A DNA stretch of 64,000 bases, taken from assembly GCF_900100455.1 (NCBI RefSeq), contig NZ_FNCV01000002.1, positions 186,001-250,000 on the forward strand, written 5' to 3'. The translations under genes and the position numbers were made by a program. Numbering within the stretch: position 1 is the first letter of the stretch; every line of letters begins with the position of its first letter. Positions 26,030 through 34,793 of the stretch are shown here, piece by piece. The stretch comes from Roseospirillum parvum. GTDB lineage: Bacteria > Pseudomonadota > Alphaproteobacteria > Rhodospirillales > Rhodospirillaceae. The notes under the pieces were generated by a model. It did not search any database, had not been told where the DNA came from, and saw nothing but the letters and a program-made list of their open reading frames with translations.

Positions 26030-28968
26030 TCGGCCCCCGCGACCGCCTGCCCGCCCCCTTCGGCCTGCTCCTCGACCGCGACCAGCCGGTTGCCTTCGCC
26101 TTCAACGGCCGACGCCAGGAAGCCTGGGCCGGCGACACCATCGCCAGCGCCCTGATCGCCGACGGCCGCTGGGTGATCGCCCGCAGCGCCCGTGACCACC
26201 GGCCGCGCGCCATCTTCTCGATGAGCGGGCGCGACGGCCAGGGGCTGGTCCGCATCGATGGCGTGCCCAACCTGCCGGCCGAGACCACCCCGGTTTACGA
26301 GGCCCTGAGCGCCCACCCGCAGAACGTCACCGGCCCGCTGGACGCCGACCTGGGGGCCGTGCTGGGCAGCGTCGGCCGCCTGCTGCCGGGCCGCAAGCCC
26401 CCGGCCGCCCTGGCCCCGCTGCGCGACACCCTGTCCCGCTCCCTGGGCGGCCTCGGCAAGGTGCCCGCCCGGCCGCCCCAAGAGCCCTACGAAACCGACG
26501 CCGACAGCACCGACATCGCGGTGATCGGCTCCGGCGCCGCCGGCCTCGCCGCCGCCCTGGCCGCCGCCCAGGCCGACCCCAAGCTGTCCGTCACCCTGAT
26601 CGACGACGGCCCACTGCCCGGCGGCGGCCTGCTCTGGCGCCGCGACGACCCGGCCGGCAAACGCAACCCCGAAACCCGGGCCAAACTGCTGGCCGAGGCG
26701 GAAAAGACCCCCAACCTGCGCCTCCTCCAGCAGACCGTCTGCCAGACCCTGGAGCCCGACCACCGGCTGACCCTGACCCAGGGCCGCCGCCTGATCGACC
26801 TTCGGGCCCGGGCGGTGGTGGTGGCCACCGGCGCGGTCGGCCAGCCGGCGGTGTTCGACAACAACGACCTGCCGGGCGTCGTCCACGCCGGGGCGGTGCA
26901 GCGCCTGATGCGCCTTTATGGCGTGCGGCCGGGCAACCGGGCCGTCATCCTGACCCACAACGGCGACGGCTATGGCTGCGCGCTCGACCTGCTGGAAGCC
27001 GGGGTCGAGGTCGGCGCGGTGATCGACCTGCGCCACGAGCTGCCCGCCTGCCAGCGCCTGAAGGCGGTGCTGGAGCACGATATCGAGGTGCTGCCGGCCC
27101 ACGCCGTGCGCGCCGCCGAGGCCTACAAGCAGCACCTGCAACAGGTCGGCATCAGCCACGGCGGGAACCCCGACCAGCCGACCCGGATCTATCGCTGGCT
27201 GCACTGCGACCTGCTGTGCGTCGCCGCCGGCGAGGTGCCGGAAGCCAGCCTGCTGCATCAGCTCGGCCAGCCGCCGCGCTTCCAGTCGACGCACCACACC
27301 TTCACCGTCGATCCCGCCACCCTGCCGCCGGGGGTGTTCGTCGCCGGCCGCCTCGCCGGGGCGCGCTCGACCCCGGTCAGCGTCGCCCAGGGCACCCGGG
27401 CCGGACGCGCCGCCGCGGCCCATCTGGGCCACGCCCCGGCCGGCGCCGATCCCAAGCTCCCGGCCGAGCCGGTGGGCATGGAACACCACCCGCTGCCGCT
27501 GACCCCCGGCCCCAACGGCCCCGCCTTCGTCGACCTGGACCAGGACCTGACCCTGGACGAGTTGACCACCTCGCTGACCGCCAGCGGCGGCGATCCGAGC
27601 GTGCTGGCCCGCCAGGCCGCCGCCGGTCGAGGCCCGGGGCAGGGCCGACTCAGCCACCTCGCCCTGCTCACCCTGGCCGCCGAACGGGGAGCCGAAAACC
27701 TGGACGGCACGCCCCTGCCCGGTCCCTCCGGCCCGGCCGGCGGGCTGGCCATCGGCCATCTGGCGGCGGTCGGCGCCGAAACGCCGCCCCTGTCGCCGTT
27801 GCACCGCCGGCACATCGACCTCGGGGCCACCCTGCGCCCGCTCGGCGACACCCCGCGCCCCGCCTTCTACGACGCCGAGTCGGCGGCCGAGGCGGCGATC
27901 ACCCGCGAGGCCCAGGCGGTGCGCACCCGGGTCGGCATCATCGACCTGTCGCCGGCCGCCCTGCTGCGCCTCGAAGGGGCCGAGGCCGGGCTGTTCCTCG
28001 ACCGCGCCCTGGCCAGTCCACACGCCGACCAGAAGCCGGGGCAGGCCCGCCCCGCCCTGGCCTGCGCCGAACGCGGCGGCCTGCTCGCCCAGGGCATGGC
28101 GCTGCGACTCGCCGAGGACGCCTATTACCTGAGCCTGGACAGCGAGCGGCCGACCCATGTGGTCGACCACCTGCTGCGCCTCGCCGCCCTGTGGCAACTC
28201 GACGTCCGCCTGGAAGACCGCAGCGGCGCCGACAGCGCCCTCGTCCTAGCCGGCCCGGAAGCCCGCAAGGTGCTGGCCCGCCTGTGCCCGGACACCGACC
28301 TCACCCTGCGCCGCTTCCCCCGGCTCAGCGGCCAACGTCTCGACCTCCAAGGCGCCGAGGGCACCATCGATACCCTGGTCCTGCGCAGCGGCTTCGCCGG
28401 CGAGGACGCCTTCCTGCTCCACCCGCCCACCCAGGCCACCGGGGACCTGTGGGATCACCTGCTGGAAAGCGGCGGCCCGGAAGGCATCCAGCCGTTCGGC
28501 GAAGGAGCCCGCGACCGCCTGCGCATCGAAGCCGGCGAACCGCGCATCGGTCAGGACAGCGACGCCCTGTGCGGCCCCCGCGAGGCCGGGCTGGACGCCC
28601 TGGTCGGCTGGGACAAACCGTTCTTCGTCGGTCAGGCGGCGCTGGCCGCCCTGGCCGAACACCCGCAGCGCCGGCTGGCCCGCTTCCGCCTCGACCGACC
28701 GGCGGCGCCACCGCCCAAACCGGCCAAGGACGGGGAAACCCCGACCCAACCCGAAGCACCGCCGCTGATCCTGCCGCGCGAAAACCAACTGGTGCTGAAA
28801 GAGGGCCGCATCGCCGGCCGGGTGACCTCCATCGCCCGACTGGAAACACCGGAGCACGGCCTCGGCCTGGCCCTGGTCGAAGCCGACCTGGCCACCCCAG
28901 GCAGCAACCTGACCATCCAAGGCGACGCCGGCCTCAGCCTGACCGCCATCGTCATCGACCCGGCGTGA
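26026..28968 (+). CDS. Sarcosine oxidase alpha-subunit-like protein
   Basis: 980 residues, near the usual length of SoxA. Order: an N-terminal Fer2_4-like domain (FNGRRQEAWAGDTIASAL, about 26-43), an FAD/NAD(P) disulfide-oxidoreductase domain (IAVIGSGAAGLAAALAAAQ near 165; VVATGAVGQP; VFVAGRLAGARSTPVSVAQGTRAG), and a C-terminal aminomethyltransferase/GcvT-like folate domain (about 600-980; IIDLSPAALLRLEG, GLDALVGWDKPFFVGQAAL). No gamma-subunit gene follows; the next 750 nt are repeats. The three genes probably form one flavoprotein complex; the substrate may not be sarcosine. Confidence 0.82.
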   Translation: MIGPRDRLPAPFGLLLDRDQPVAFAFNGRRQEAWAGDTIASALIADGRWVIARSARDHRPRAIFSMSGRDGQGLVRIDGVPNLPAETTPVYEALSAHPQNVTGPLDADLGAVLGSVGRLLPGRKPPAALAPLRDTLSRSLGGLGKVPARPPQEPYETDADSTDIAVIGSGAAGLAAALAAAQADPKLSVTLIDDGPLPGGGLLWRRDDPAGKRNPETRAKLLAEAEKTPNLRLLQQTVCQTLEPDHRLTLTQGRRLIDLRARAVVVATGAVGQPAVFDNNDLPGVVHAGAVQRLMRLYGVRPGNRAVILTHNGDGYGCALDLLEAGVEVGAVIDLRHELPACQRLKAVLEHDIEVLPAHAVRAAEAYKQHLQQVGISHGGNPDQPTRIYRWLHCDLLCVAAGEVPEASLLHQLGQPPRFQSTHHTFTVDPATLPPGVFVAGRLAGARSTPVSVAQGTRAGRAAAAHLGHAPAGADPKLPAEPVGMEHHPLPLTPGPNGPAFVDLDQDLTLDELTTSLTASGGDPSVLARQAAAGRGPGQGRLSHLALLTLAAERGAENLDGTPLPGPSGPAGGLAIGHLAAVGAETPPLSPLHRRHIDLGATLRPLGDTPRPAFYDAESAAEAAITREAQAVRTRVGIIDLSPAALLRLEGAEAGLFLDRALASPHADQKPGQARPALACAERGGLLAQGMALRLAEDAYYLSLDSERPTHVVDHLLRLAALWQLDVRLEDRSGADSALVLAGPEARKVLARLCPDTDLTLRRFPRLSGQRLDLQGAEGTIDTLVLRSGFAGEDAFLLHPPTQATGDLWDHLLESGGPEGIQPFGEGARDRLRIEAGEPRIGQDSDALCGPREAGLDALVGWDKPFFVGQAALAALAEHPQRRLARFRLDRPAAPPPKPAKDGETPTQPEAPPLILPRENQLVLKEGRIAGRVTSIARLETPEHGLGLALVEADLATPGSNLTIQGDAGLSLTAIVIDPA

Positions 28969-28999
28969 GACGCTGAAGCGGGGGCCTCGCTGAGAAGGG

Positions 29000-29704
29000 C
29001 GGGGGCTTTGCCCCCGAACCCCCACCGGGGGACACTGGGTGCCCCCCGGACCCCCGCCAGGTCGTTTGGTGCAGGAATACGACGTCGTGGCCGGGCGCAC
29101 GGGGTGTTTGGTTGCAGGCCAGCTTCGCTGGCCTGCGAAACAACCCAAACCTCTACGGATGACTCGCCGGTCGGTTCTTGTTTTCGCAGGCCGGCAAAGC
29201 CGGCCTGCCCCCAACCCCGTCCGCGCCCCGCTCTGTCTTGAGCGGGTCACGTCCCGTTGCGTGGTGTAGGAACTGTGGTTAAGGGGTCCGCCGCCGCGCC
29301 CCTCGTTGATCTGGCGTGAGGCACCGTTCGGGGGCGTTGCCCCCGCACACGCCCCGAGCGAAGCCGAAGGCGAAGCGACGACGGCGTGTGCAACATAAAG
29401 ACCACCCCCACCGGGGGACACCGGGTGTCCCCCGGACCCCCGCCAGGTCGTTTGGTGCAGGAATACAACGTCGTGGCCGGGCGCACAGGGTGTTTGGTTG
29501 CAGGCCAGCTTCGCTGGCCTGCGAAACAACCCAAACCTCTAAGGACGACTCACCGGTCGGTTTTTGTTTTCGCAGGCCGGCAAAGCCGGTCTGCACCCAA
29601 CCCCGTCCGTGTCCCACTCTGTCTTGGTGTTCCATACCAAGGAAAGGAGGGGGTCCGGGGGATCGCCTTCGATCCCCCGGTGGGGGTTCGGGGGCGAAGC
29701 CCCG
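29000..29704. repeat. Composite palindromic repeat, long form, two related units (copy B2)
   Basis: Lies between convergent alpha-subunit and J-domain genes. Two direct units of about 230 nt (about 29021-29250 and 29408-29635) each hold GGGGGACA/TGTCCCCC, GCAGGCCAGC-TTC-GCTGGCCTGC and GCAGGCCGGC-AAA-GCCGG(C/T)CTGC. Between them lies the arm GCACACGCC...GGCGTGTGC, also present in copy B1. The right edge is GGGGGATCG/CGATCCCCC and GGGGGC/GCCCC. The units differ more than in B1. No gene is seen. Confidence 0.88.
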
Positions 29705-29739
29705 GATCGGTGGGGGGCTGTCGGATGGCGTGTGATGCC

Positions 29740-30390
29740 TCAGCCGGCGCGGCGGGTGGTGTGTTCCTCGGCCTGGCGCAGGCTGTCGATGAGGGTTCGG
29801 TAGGCCTGGGAGATCAGCTTGAAGCGTTCCTCGGCCACTTTGTCGCCGCCGGTGGCGTCCGGGTGGTAGCGTTTGACCAATTGTTTGTAGCGCCGTTTCA
29901 GGGCGTCCAGGGTCAGCGGCGGGTCCAGTTCCATCAGGTTCATGGCGGCGCGGGCTTTTTCCGCCGGCTCGCCGGAGTGGTCGGCGCGTCGGAAGCGGTC
30001 GGCGCGGGCCTGGGCGCGGGCCCGGCGTTCCTCGTCGAACAGGCCGAGCGGGTCGTCGAGGTCTTCGAGGTCCGGTTCGCGGGGTCGGCCGCCGCCGCGT
30101 TGGCCGAGTCGCCAGGTCGGGCGGTGCCACAGGGCGTCCTTGCGGCGTTCAGCCTCGATCTGCTCGGCGTCCATGCCGGCGAAGTAGTTCCAGTTGCGAT
30201 TGTGCTGCTGGACGTGCTCCAGGCACAGCCAGACGTATTCGGTCAGGCTGGGATCGCGCGGCGCCCGGTGGGTGCCGGGGTTGGGGCATCCCGGGTGGGC
30301 ACAGGGACGCACGCCGTCCTCGACCTTTGCCCGCTGGCGCAGGTGGAAGGGGTCGAAGGCCGGATTGTCGAGGCGGTCGCGCGGGGCCAT
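29740..30390 (-). CDS. J-domain co-chaperone-like protein
   Basis: A 216-residue protein with a C-terminal J domain (about residues 150-205: LTLDALKRRYKQLVKRYHPDATGGD, with the HPD tripeptide, and ERFKLISQAYRTLIDS). The N-terminal part has a Cys/His-containing segment (CAHPGCPNPGTH and WLCLEHVQQHN) that could bind a metal, and is typical of alphaproteobacterial proteins encoded beside bolA. Divergent from bolA with 147 nt between. Likely stimulates a DnaK-type chaperone. Confidence 0.85.
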   Translation of the reverse strand: MAPRDRLDNPAFDPFHLRQRAKVEDGVRPCAHPGCPNPGTHRAPRDPSLTEYVWLCLEHVQQHNRNWNYFAGMDAEQIEAERRKDALWHRPTWRLGQRGGGRPREPDLEDLDDPLGLFDEERRARAQARADRFRRADHSGEPAEKARAAMNLMELDPPLTLDALKRRYKQLVKRYHPDATGGDKVAEERFKLISQAYRTLIDSLRQAEEHTTRRAG

Positions 30391-30537
30391 GGGCGGATGT
30401 GGTTCGAAAGCTCGGGGGAGGCCAAGGGGTCATAATGTCCTGCCCGGCAGGTGGAGGCAAGGCGGCCGGGGCCTTGTCGGGGCGACACCCCCGCCCCAGG
30501 TGAGGGCGAGTTGCCGACTGTCCAGGGATGATTGCCG

Positions 30538-30909
30538 ATGACCACCACCGCCACCTCTGTCTCCGCCGTTCCCGCCACCGCGAAACCGGGCCCGGTGCAC
30601 GAGCGTCTGGCCGCCCGGCTCCAGGCGGGGCTGGCCCCGCTGCGGCTGGAGGTCGAGGATCTCTCGCACCGCCACCGGGCGCATGGGCCGCGCATGGCGG
30701 CGCTGGCCGGGAAGGGGGGCGGCGGCGGCACGGCACCGTTGGGGCTGAGCGAGACGCACTTCCGGGTGACCGTGGTGTCGGCGGCCTTCGAGGGGCTGTC
30801 GCGGGTGGCCCGCCACCGGCGGGTCAACGAGCTGCTGGCCGAGGAGTTGGCGCGCCACGTCCATGCCCTGGAGATCAGGGCCCTGACCCCGACCGAGGCG
30901 GCCGATTGA
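30538..30909 (+). CDS. bolA: BolA-family protein
   Basis: 123 residues. The BolA fold spans about 18-115: VHERLAARLQAGLAPLRLEVED, then SETHFRVTVVSAAFEGLSRVARHRRVNELLAEEL with the FRV..F.G...V.RHR..N signature. BolA proteins partner with monothiol glutaredoxins in Fe-S handling and regulation. The start at 30538 is preferred to a TTG 6 nt earlier. The loop between the two halves is enlarged by a Gly-rich stretch (GKGGGGGTAPLG). Confidence 0.9.
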   Translation: MTTTATSVSAVPATAKPGPVHERLAARLQAGLAPLRLEVEDLSHRHRAHGPRMAALAGKGGGGGTAPLGLSETHFRVTVVSAAFEGLSRVARHRRVNELLAEELARHVHALEIRALTPTEAAD

Positions 30910-30919
30910 GCGCCGGGGG

Positions 30920-31441
30920 TCAGCCGCTGGCGACTTTTTCGAGCGGGTCATCCAGGGGGTCGTCATCCTCCGGCCCCAGGCCGCCGAGCAAGGGCACGGC
31001 GTCGATGGCGGCGTCGGCCTCCGGGTGGCCGCTCAGGTAGGCGGAGAAGGCCCTGTCCTCGCCCTGGATGTGCTCGACCAGCCAGCCGCGCACGAAGGCC
31101 GCCAACTGGTCCAGGCTCAGGCTGTCGGGATCGGCCTGGAAGGTGGCCAGGTGGGCCTGGGCCTGTTCGGCGACCAGGCGATGGGCGGCCTTATGGGCGG
31201 CCAGATAGGGATAATCAACGGCGGCCAGCGCCGCTTCCTCGCGGGCGAAATGGAAGCTGGCGTAGTCGACCAGGGCATTGAGGATGCTTTGGACGAGCAG
31301 CGGCGCCTCGGCCTCGGGGATGGGCTGTGAAAGCTGGTTGAGCAACTCGATGAGCAGCTTGTGATCGTCGTCCAGCCGCGCGTTGCCGACCCCCATGCGG
31401 GGGCTCCACAACAGCGGACCGGTGGGCGGTGGCAGGGGCAT
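30920..31441 (-). CDS. Bacteriohemerythrin
   Basis: 173 residues. A single hemerythrin domain with the di-iron ligands in order: DDDHKLL (His), FHFAREE (His and Glu), AHKAAH (two His), and EHIQGEDRAF (His and Asp). Start WSPRMGVGNARLDDDH is the usual beginning of bacterial hemerythrins. A C-terminal extension of about 35 acidic residues follows (GPEDDDPLDDP). It probably binds O2 or senses redox in the cytosol. Converges with bolA, with 10 nt between them and no terminator repeat. Confidence 0.9.
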   Translation of the reverse strand: MPLPPPTGPLLWSPRMGVGNARLDDDHKLLIELLNQLSQPIPEAEAPLLVQSILNALVDYASFHFAREEAALAAVDYPYLAAHKAAHRLVAEQAQAHLATFQADPDSLSLDQLAAFVRGWLVEHIQGEDRAFSAYLSGHPEADAAIDAVPLLGGLGPEDDDPLDDPLEKVASG

Positions 31442-31736
31442 GAATCTGGGGCCTTGCCAAAAAGGGCGCGGACGGAGGACTCCGTTCGGTGGTCGGGGGA
31501 AGGTGTCGGGGGAAAAAATGGCTGGCGGGCGCTCACCCGGCACGGCAGGGGCACCCCTATCTGATGACGGCCTTTGTCATCGGATATTCATCATAGGCGC
31601 AGTCGGACGCCGGCGCCACCAGCCGGCGGGTGTAGCGGACCTCGCCTTGGCACGGAAGGCGGGCAATCGGCGGCCGGAACGCACAAACGGCCCCCAAAAG
31701 GGCAGCCGGGCCGCCATTTTTCCCTTTAGGGGAAAA

Positions 31737-32101
31737 TGGTGCGCCCGGCAGGATTCGAACCTGCGGCCCCAGGATTCATCCCGCTTCGGCTTTCGCCGCC
31801 GGCGCCCCCAAGGGAGGCGCCGTTCGTGGGCTGGACTTTCTCTTCACCGTGGGCCGCCCCTCGGGGGGCGCGGCCGGTAGGTGCTGCCCGTCAAGTCTCT
31901 ACACCTTCCCCGGCCTGGAGCACCTCCGGGCGCGGGGCTTGGCACGGGATCGCCAATGGCCGGGACGCCGGCGCGACGGCCGACCACTCCAAAAGCCAGT
32001 GAGGGTTCCCCGTTTTTGAGCAGATTCACCGCTGGGGTTTCCCGCCAGGGTGCCCAATTTGCTTAGGAATCCTGTGCTCTATCCGGCTGAGCTACGGGCG
32101 C
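31737..32101 (-). tRNA. tRNA-Arg, anticodon CCT, interrupted by a group I intron
   Basis: Exon 1 is 32065-32101 (37 nt) and exon 2 is 31737-31776 (40 nt, with encoded CCA). Joined they give a 77-nt cloverleaf: acceptor GCGCCCG/CGGGCGC, D stem GCTC/GAGC, anticodon stem CAGGA/TCCTG with loop TTCCTAA, T stem GCAGG/CCTGC. Anticodon CCT reads AGG. The break falls directly after the third anticodon base. The CCA end lies within a stem followed by T-rich sequence (CCATTTTCCC...GGGAAAAATGG) that may serve as terminator. Without the intron the tRNA would be missed by a simple search. Confidence 0.93.
31777..32064 (-). ncRNA. Group I self-splicing intron (IC3-like), 288 nt
   Basis: Starts AAGC after the exon U and ends in G, as group I introns do. 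The 5' exon CCU can pair with an internal guide GGG, giving the U.G pair at the splice site. The conserved core is recognisable: CGGGAAACCC (P4/P5-like), GGGGAACCC, GGTGTAGAGACTTGACGGGC (P7/R region), GGTGAAGAGAAAGTCC (S/P7 3' strand), and a terminal GGCGGCGAAAGCCG hairpin (P9). The order matches the well-known intron of Azoarcus tRNA-Ile, and related introns sit in tRNA-Arg(CCU) of Agrobacterium. No endonuclease gene is inside. Confidence 0.9.
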
Positions 32102-32137
32102 TCGCCAGGGGTTTGATAGCCCGTTTCGGCGCCCGGT

Positions 32138-33145
32138 TCAATCGTCGGCCGCACCGTCATCCTCCGCTCCGGCCAGACCGACCAGGGCCGGCGCCGGGTG
32201 GGTGACCAGATGCACCGGCACCTGGCCCAGCCAGTCGGCGAAGCGGCCCTTGGCGGTGAAGCGTTCGAAGAAGGCCGAGGCGGTGAGGGCCTCGGCCAGC
32301 CGGGGCAGGATGCCGCCCATCAGCCACACCCCGCCACGCGCCCCGGTGGCCAGGGCCAGCGAGCCGGCGGCGTTGCCGAGAAAGGCGAAAAAGGCATCCA
32401 GGGCCGCCCGCGCCTGGGGATCGCTGCCGTCCACGGCGGCGGCGCTGATCGCCGCGGCGTGCATCTCCTCGGCCGGGGCGCGGCCGGCCCGGCGACAGCA
32501 GGCGCCGTACAGGTTGACCAGCCCCGGGCCGCTGGCCACCCGCTCCGCCGAGACGTGGCCGAAGCGCCGCCGAAGGTCGGCCAGCAGGGCCCATTCGGCA
32601 TCGTCCTGGGCGGCGATGGAGGCGTGGCCACCCTCGGTGGCCACCGCGTGCCAGCCACCGGGCGCCTCTGGACAGGGGACCAGCAGGGCCACCCCGAGGC
32701 CCGTCCCCGGCCCCATGACCAGCCGTGGCGCCGCCCCGTCGGGCGCGCCCCGGCGCAGGGTGAGCAGGTCATCGCCGCCCAGGCCGGCCACCGCGTGGGC
32801 GTTGGCGACGAAGTCGTTGACCGCCGTCAGACGGGTCAGCCCGAGGGCGGCGGCGGTGGCCTGAAGGTCGATCCGCCAGCCGGCGTGGTTGGTCAGGGTC
32901 AAAAGGTTGCCGCCGACCGGCCCGGCCACCGCGATGCACCCGCTGGCGGGCGGCGTTGGGGGCCGCACGGCGTCGAGATAGGCCCGGGCGGCGCCGGCCA
33001 GATCGGGGAAGTCGGCCACCTTGAGGGCCCGCAGGTGGGCGAACGCCGGCCCCTCCCCGGGCCCGTCCGAGGGCGCCAGGGCAAAGCGCACGTTGGTGCC
33101 GCCGATGTCGGCCAGCAGGCGGGGCGCCGCCCGGTCAGGGGGCAT
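32138..33145 (-). CDS. glk: Glucokinase
   Basis: 335 residues, ATP-dependent glucose phosphorylation. Motifs: phosphate-1 LLADIGGTNVRFAL (residues 10-23), the sugar site LTAVNDFVANAHAVAGL, MGPGTGLGVALLV, and TEGGHASIAAQDDAEWALLADL with the glucose-contacting Glu and His. WLMGGILPRLAEAL near 280 is the adenosine motif. Its start overlaps the otsA end by 11 nt, so the two are co-expressed; glucose-6-phosphate is a substrate for OtsA. Confidence 0.93.
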   Translation of the reverse strand: MPPDRAAPRLLADIGGTNVRFALAPSDGPGEGPAFAHLRALKVADFPDLAGAARAYLDAVRPPTPPASGCIAVAGPVGGNLLTLTNHAGWRIDLQATAAALGLTRLTAVNDFVANAHAVAGLGGDDLLTLRRGAPDGAAPRLVMGPGTGLGVALLVPCPEAPGGWHAVATEGGHASIAAQDDAEWALLADLRRRFGHVSAERVASGPGLVNLYGACCRRAGRAPAEEMHAAAISAAAVDGSDPQARAALDAFFAFLGNAAGSLALATGARGGVWLMGGILPRLAEALTASAFFERFTAKGRFADWLGQVPVHLVTHPAPALVGLAGAEDDGAADD

Positions 33146-34544
33146 GGCCCGGGGTGTCCGAGGGGGCGGCGTAGGGGGCCTGGCGCAGTGCCTTGAGGAA
33201 GCTGTCGCGCCAGGCGTCCAGGGAGTTTTCGCGGAGCGGCTTGATCATCGCTTCCCAGCGCTCGACCCGCTCCTCCATCGACATGTTGAGCGCCCGGGCG
33301 ATGGCGTCGGCCACGCCATCCGGATCGAACGGGTTGACCAGCAGCGCGGCGTCCAGCTCGCGCGCCGCGCCGGCGAAGCGCGACAGGATCAGCACCCCGG
33401 GCTCGTGCGGGCTCTGCGCGCAGACGTACTCCTTGGCGACCAGATTCATGCCGTCGCGCAGGGGGGTGACCAGGGCCGCCGCCGACAGCCGGAAGAAGCC
33501 GACCAGGGTCTCGCGCGGCACCCCCTTGTTGAGGTAGCGCAGGGGCGTCCAGTCGTAGTCGGCGAAGGCGCCGTTCAGGTGACCGGCGCGGGCCTCCAGT
33601 TCCTCGCGGATCTGCTTGTACTCGGGAACCTCGGCGCGCGAGCCGGGGGCGATCTGCACCATCACCACCTGACGGTGCCAGGCGGGGTATCTTTCCAGGA
33701 AGCGCTGGAAGGCCTCGAAACGCTCCGGAATGCCCTTGGAGTAGTCCAGCCGGTCCACCCCCATCAGGAAGGCGCGGTCGCGCTGGCTTTCCCGGAAGCG
33801 GCGCACCGCCGGCACCTTCAGGGCATGGGCGGCGGTGCGGGCCAGATTCTCGGCCTCGACCCCGATCGGGAAGACCTGGGCCTTCAGGGTGCGGCCATAG
33901 GCCTTGACCAGTCCGTCCTCCAGCACCTCGCCGCCGCTTTCGTTGACGATGTAGTCGAGGAAGGCGCGCAGATCGTTCATGGTCTGAAAGCCGACCACGT
34001 CATAGGCGCACAGCGAGCGGGCAATGCGCTCGTGGCTGGGCAGGGCGAGAAAGACCTCGAGCGCCGGGAACGGGGTGTGCAGGAAGAAGCCGATGCGTTG
34101 GCGCACGCCCAGCCGGCGCAGCTCGCTGGCCAGCGGGATCATGTGATAGTCGTGGATCCAGATGTCGTCGTCGTCGCCCAGCAGGGGGCGCAGCTGCTCG
34201 GCGAACAGCGAGTTGACGCGCAGGTAGCCCTCGTAGTTCTGGCGCGGGAATTCGGCCAGATCGAGCCGGTAGTGGAACAGCGGCCACAGGGTGCGGTTGG
34301 CGAAGCCGTTGTAGTACTCGCTGTGGTCCTTGCGCCCCAGGTCGACCGTGGCATAGGTGACCGGGGCCACCTCGGTCAGGGTGGGCTGGCTCGAGGTGCG
34401 CTGGGCGATCTTGCCGCTCCACCCGAACCACACCCCGCCGTTGGCCTGCAGGGCCTCGCGCAGGGCCACCGCCAGCCCCCCGGTGTTGGCCGCCTGCTGA
34501 TTGGGCACGGCGACCCGGTTGGACACCACCACCAAGCGCGACAC
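33135..34544 (-). CDS. otsA: Alpha,alpha-trehalose-phosphate synthase OtsA
   Basis: GT20 glycosyltransferase joining UDP-glucose (or GDP-glucose) and glucose-6-phosphate to trehalose-6-phosphate. 469 residues, GTG start with GGGAGG 6 nt upstream. Motifs: SRLVVVSNRVAVP at the N-terminus, GWSGKI, WIHDYHMIPLASELR, FFLHTPFPALEVF, GVDRLDYSKGIPERFEAF (sugar-phosphate site) and LRDGMNLVAKEYV near 350. No otsB is visible in the window, so the phosphatase must lie elsewhere. Trehalose is an osmolyte in purple bacteria. Confidence 0.95.
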   Translation of the reverse strand: MSRLVVVSNRVAVPNQQAANTGGLAVALREALQANGGVWFGWSGKIAQRTSSQPTLTEVAPVTYATVDLGRKDHSEYYNGFANRTLWPLFHYRLDLAEFPRQNYEGYLRVNSLFAEQLRPLLGDDDDIWIHDYHMIPLASELRRLGVRQRIGFFLHTPFPALEVFLALPSHERIARSLCAYDVVGFQTMNDLRAFLDYIVNESGGEVLEDGLVKAYGRTLKAQVFPIGVEAENLARTAAHALKVPAVRRFRESQRDRAFLMGVDRLDYSKGIPERFEAFQRFLERYPAWHRQVVMVQIAPGSRAEVPEYKQIREELEARAGHLNGAFADYDWTPLRYLNKGVPRETLVGFFRLSAAALVTPLRDGMNLVAKEYVCAQSPHEPGVLILSRFAGAARELDAALLVNPFDPDGVADAIARALNMSMEERVERWEAMIKPLRENSLDAWRDSFLKALRQAPYAAPSDTPGHAP

Positions 34545-34793
34545 GAAGCACCTCCCGTTGCTGTTGATCCGGCAGCCGGGAGTCTGACGCCTCGGCTCGG
34601 GAAAGGCAACCGCTCGGGAAAGGCAACCGGGGGCAGGCTCGGCCCGGGGTGGGGCGGCGAAAAGTCCGACCAGAACTGTCGGGCTCGGCACTTTCGACTA
34701 TGCTCAATGCCTGAATTGAGGCATCATGGGATGTAGGGGGATTATATATTCCACCCCTGGTTTCCGGAACAGGCAGACACCTCCGACTCCACC

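Noticed and set aside
22368-28197. Very long open frames on the minus strand opposite puhE, bchJ and the sarcosine-oxidase-like genes (up to about 900 codons)
   Set aside because: They are antisense shadows of G+C-rich codons: rich in Gln, Gly, His and Arg, without domains or ribosome sites, while the plus-strand frames have clear families.
31736-32066. Short frames covering the tRNA-Arg/intron region
   Set aside because: The segment is explained by tRNA exons and a group I ribozyme core; the frames have no ribosome sites or family features.
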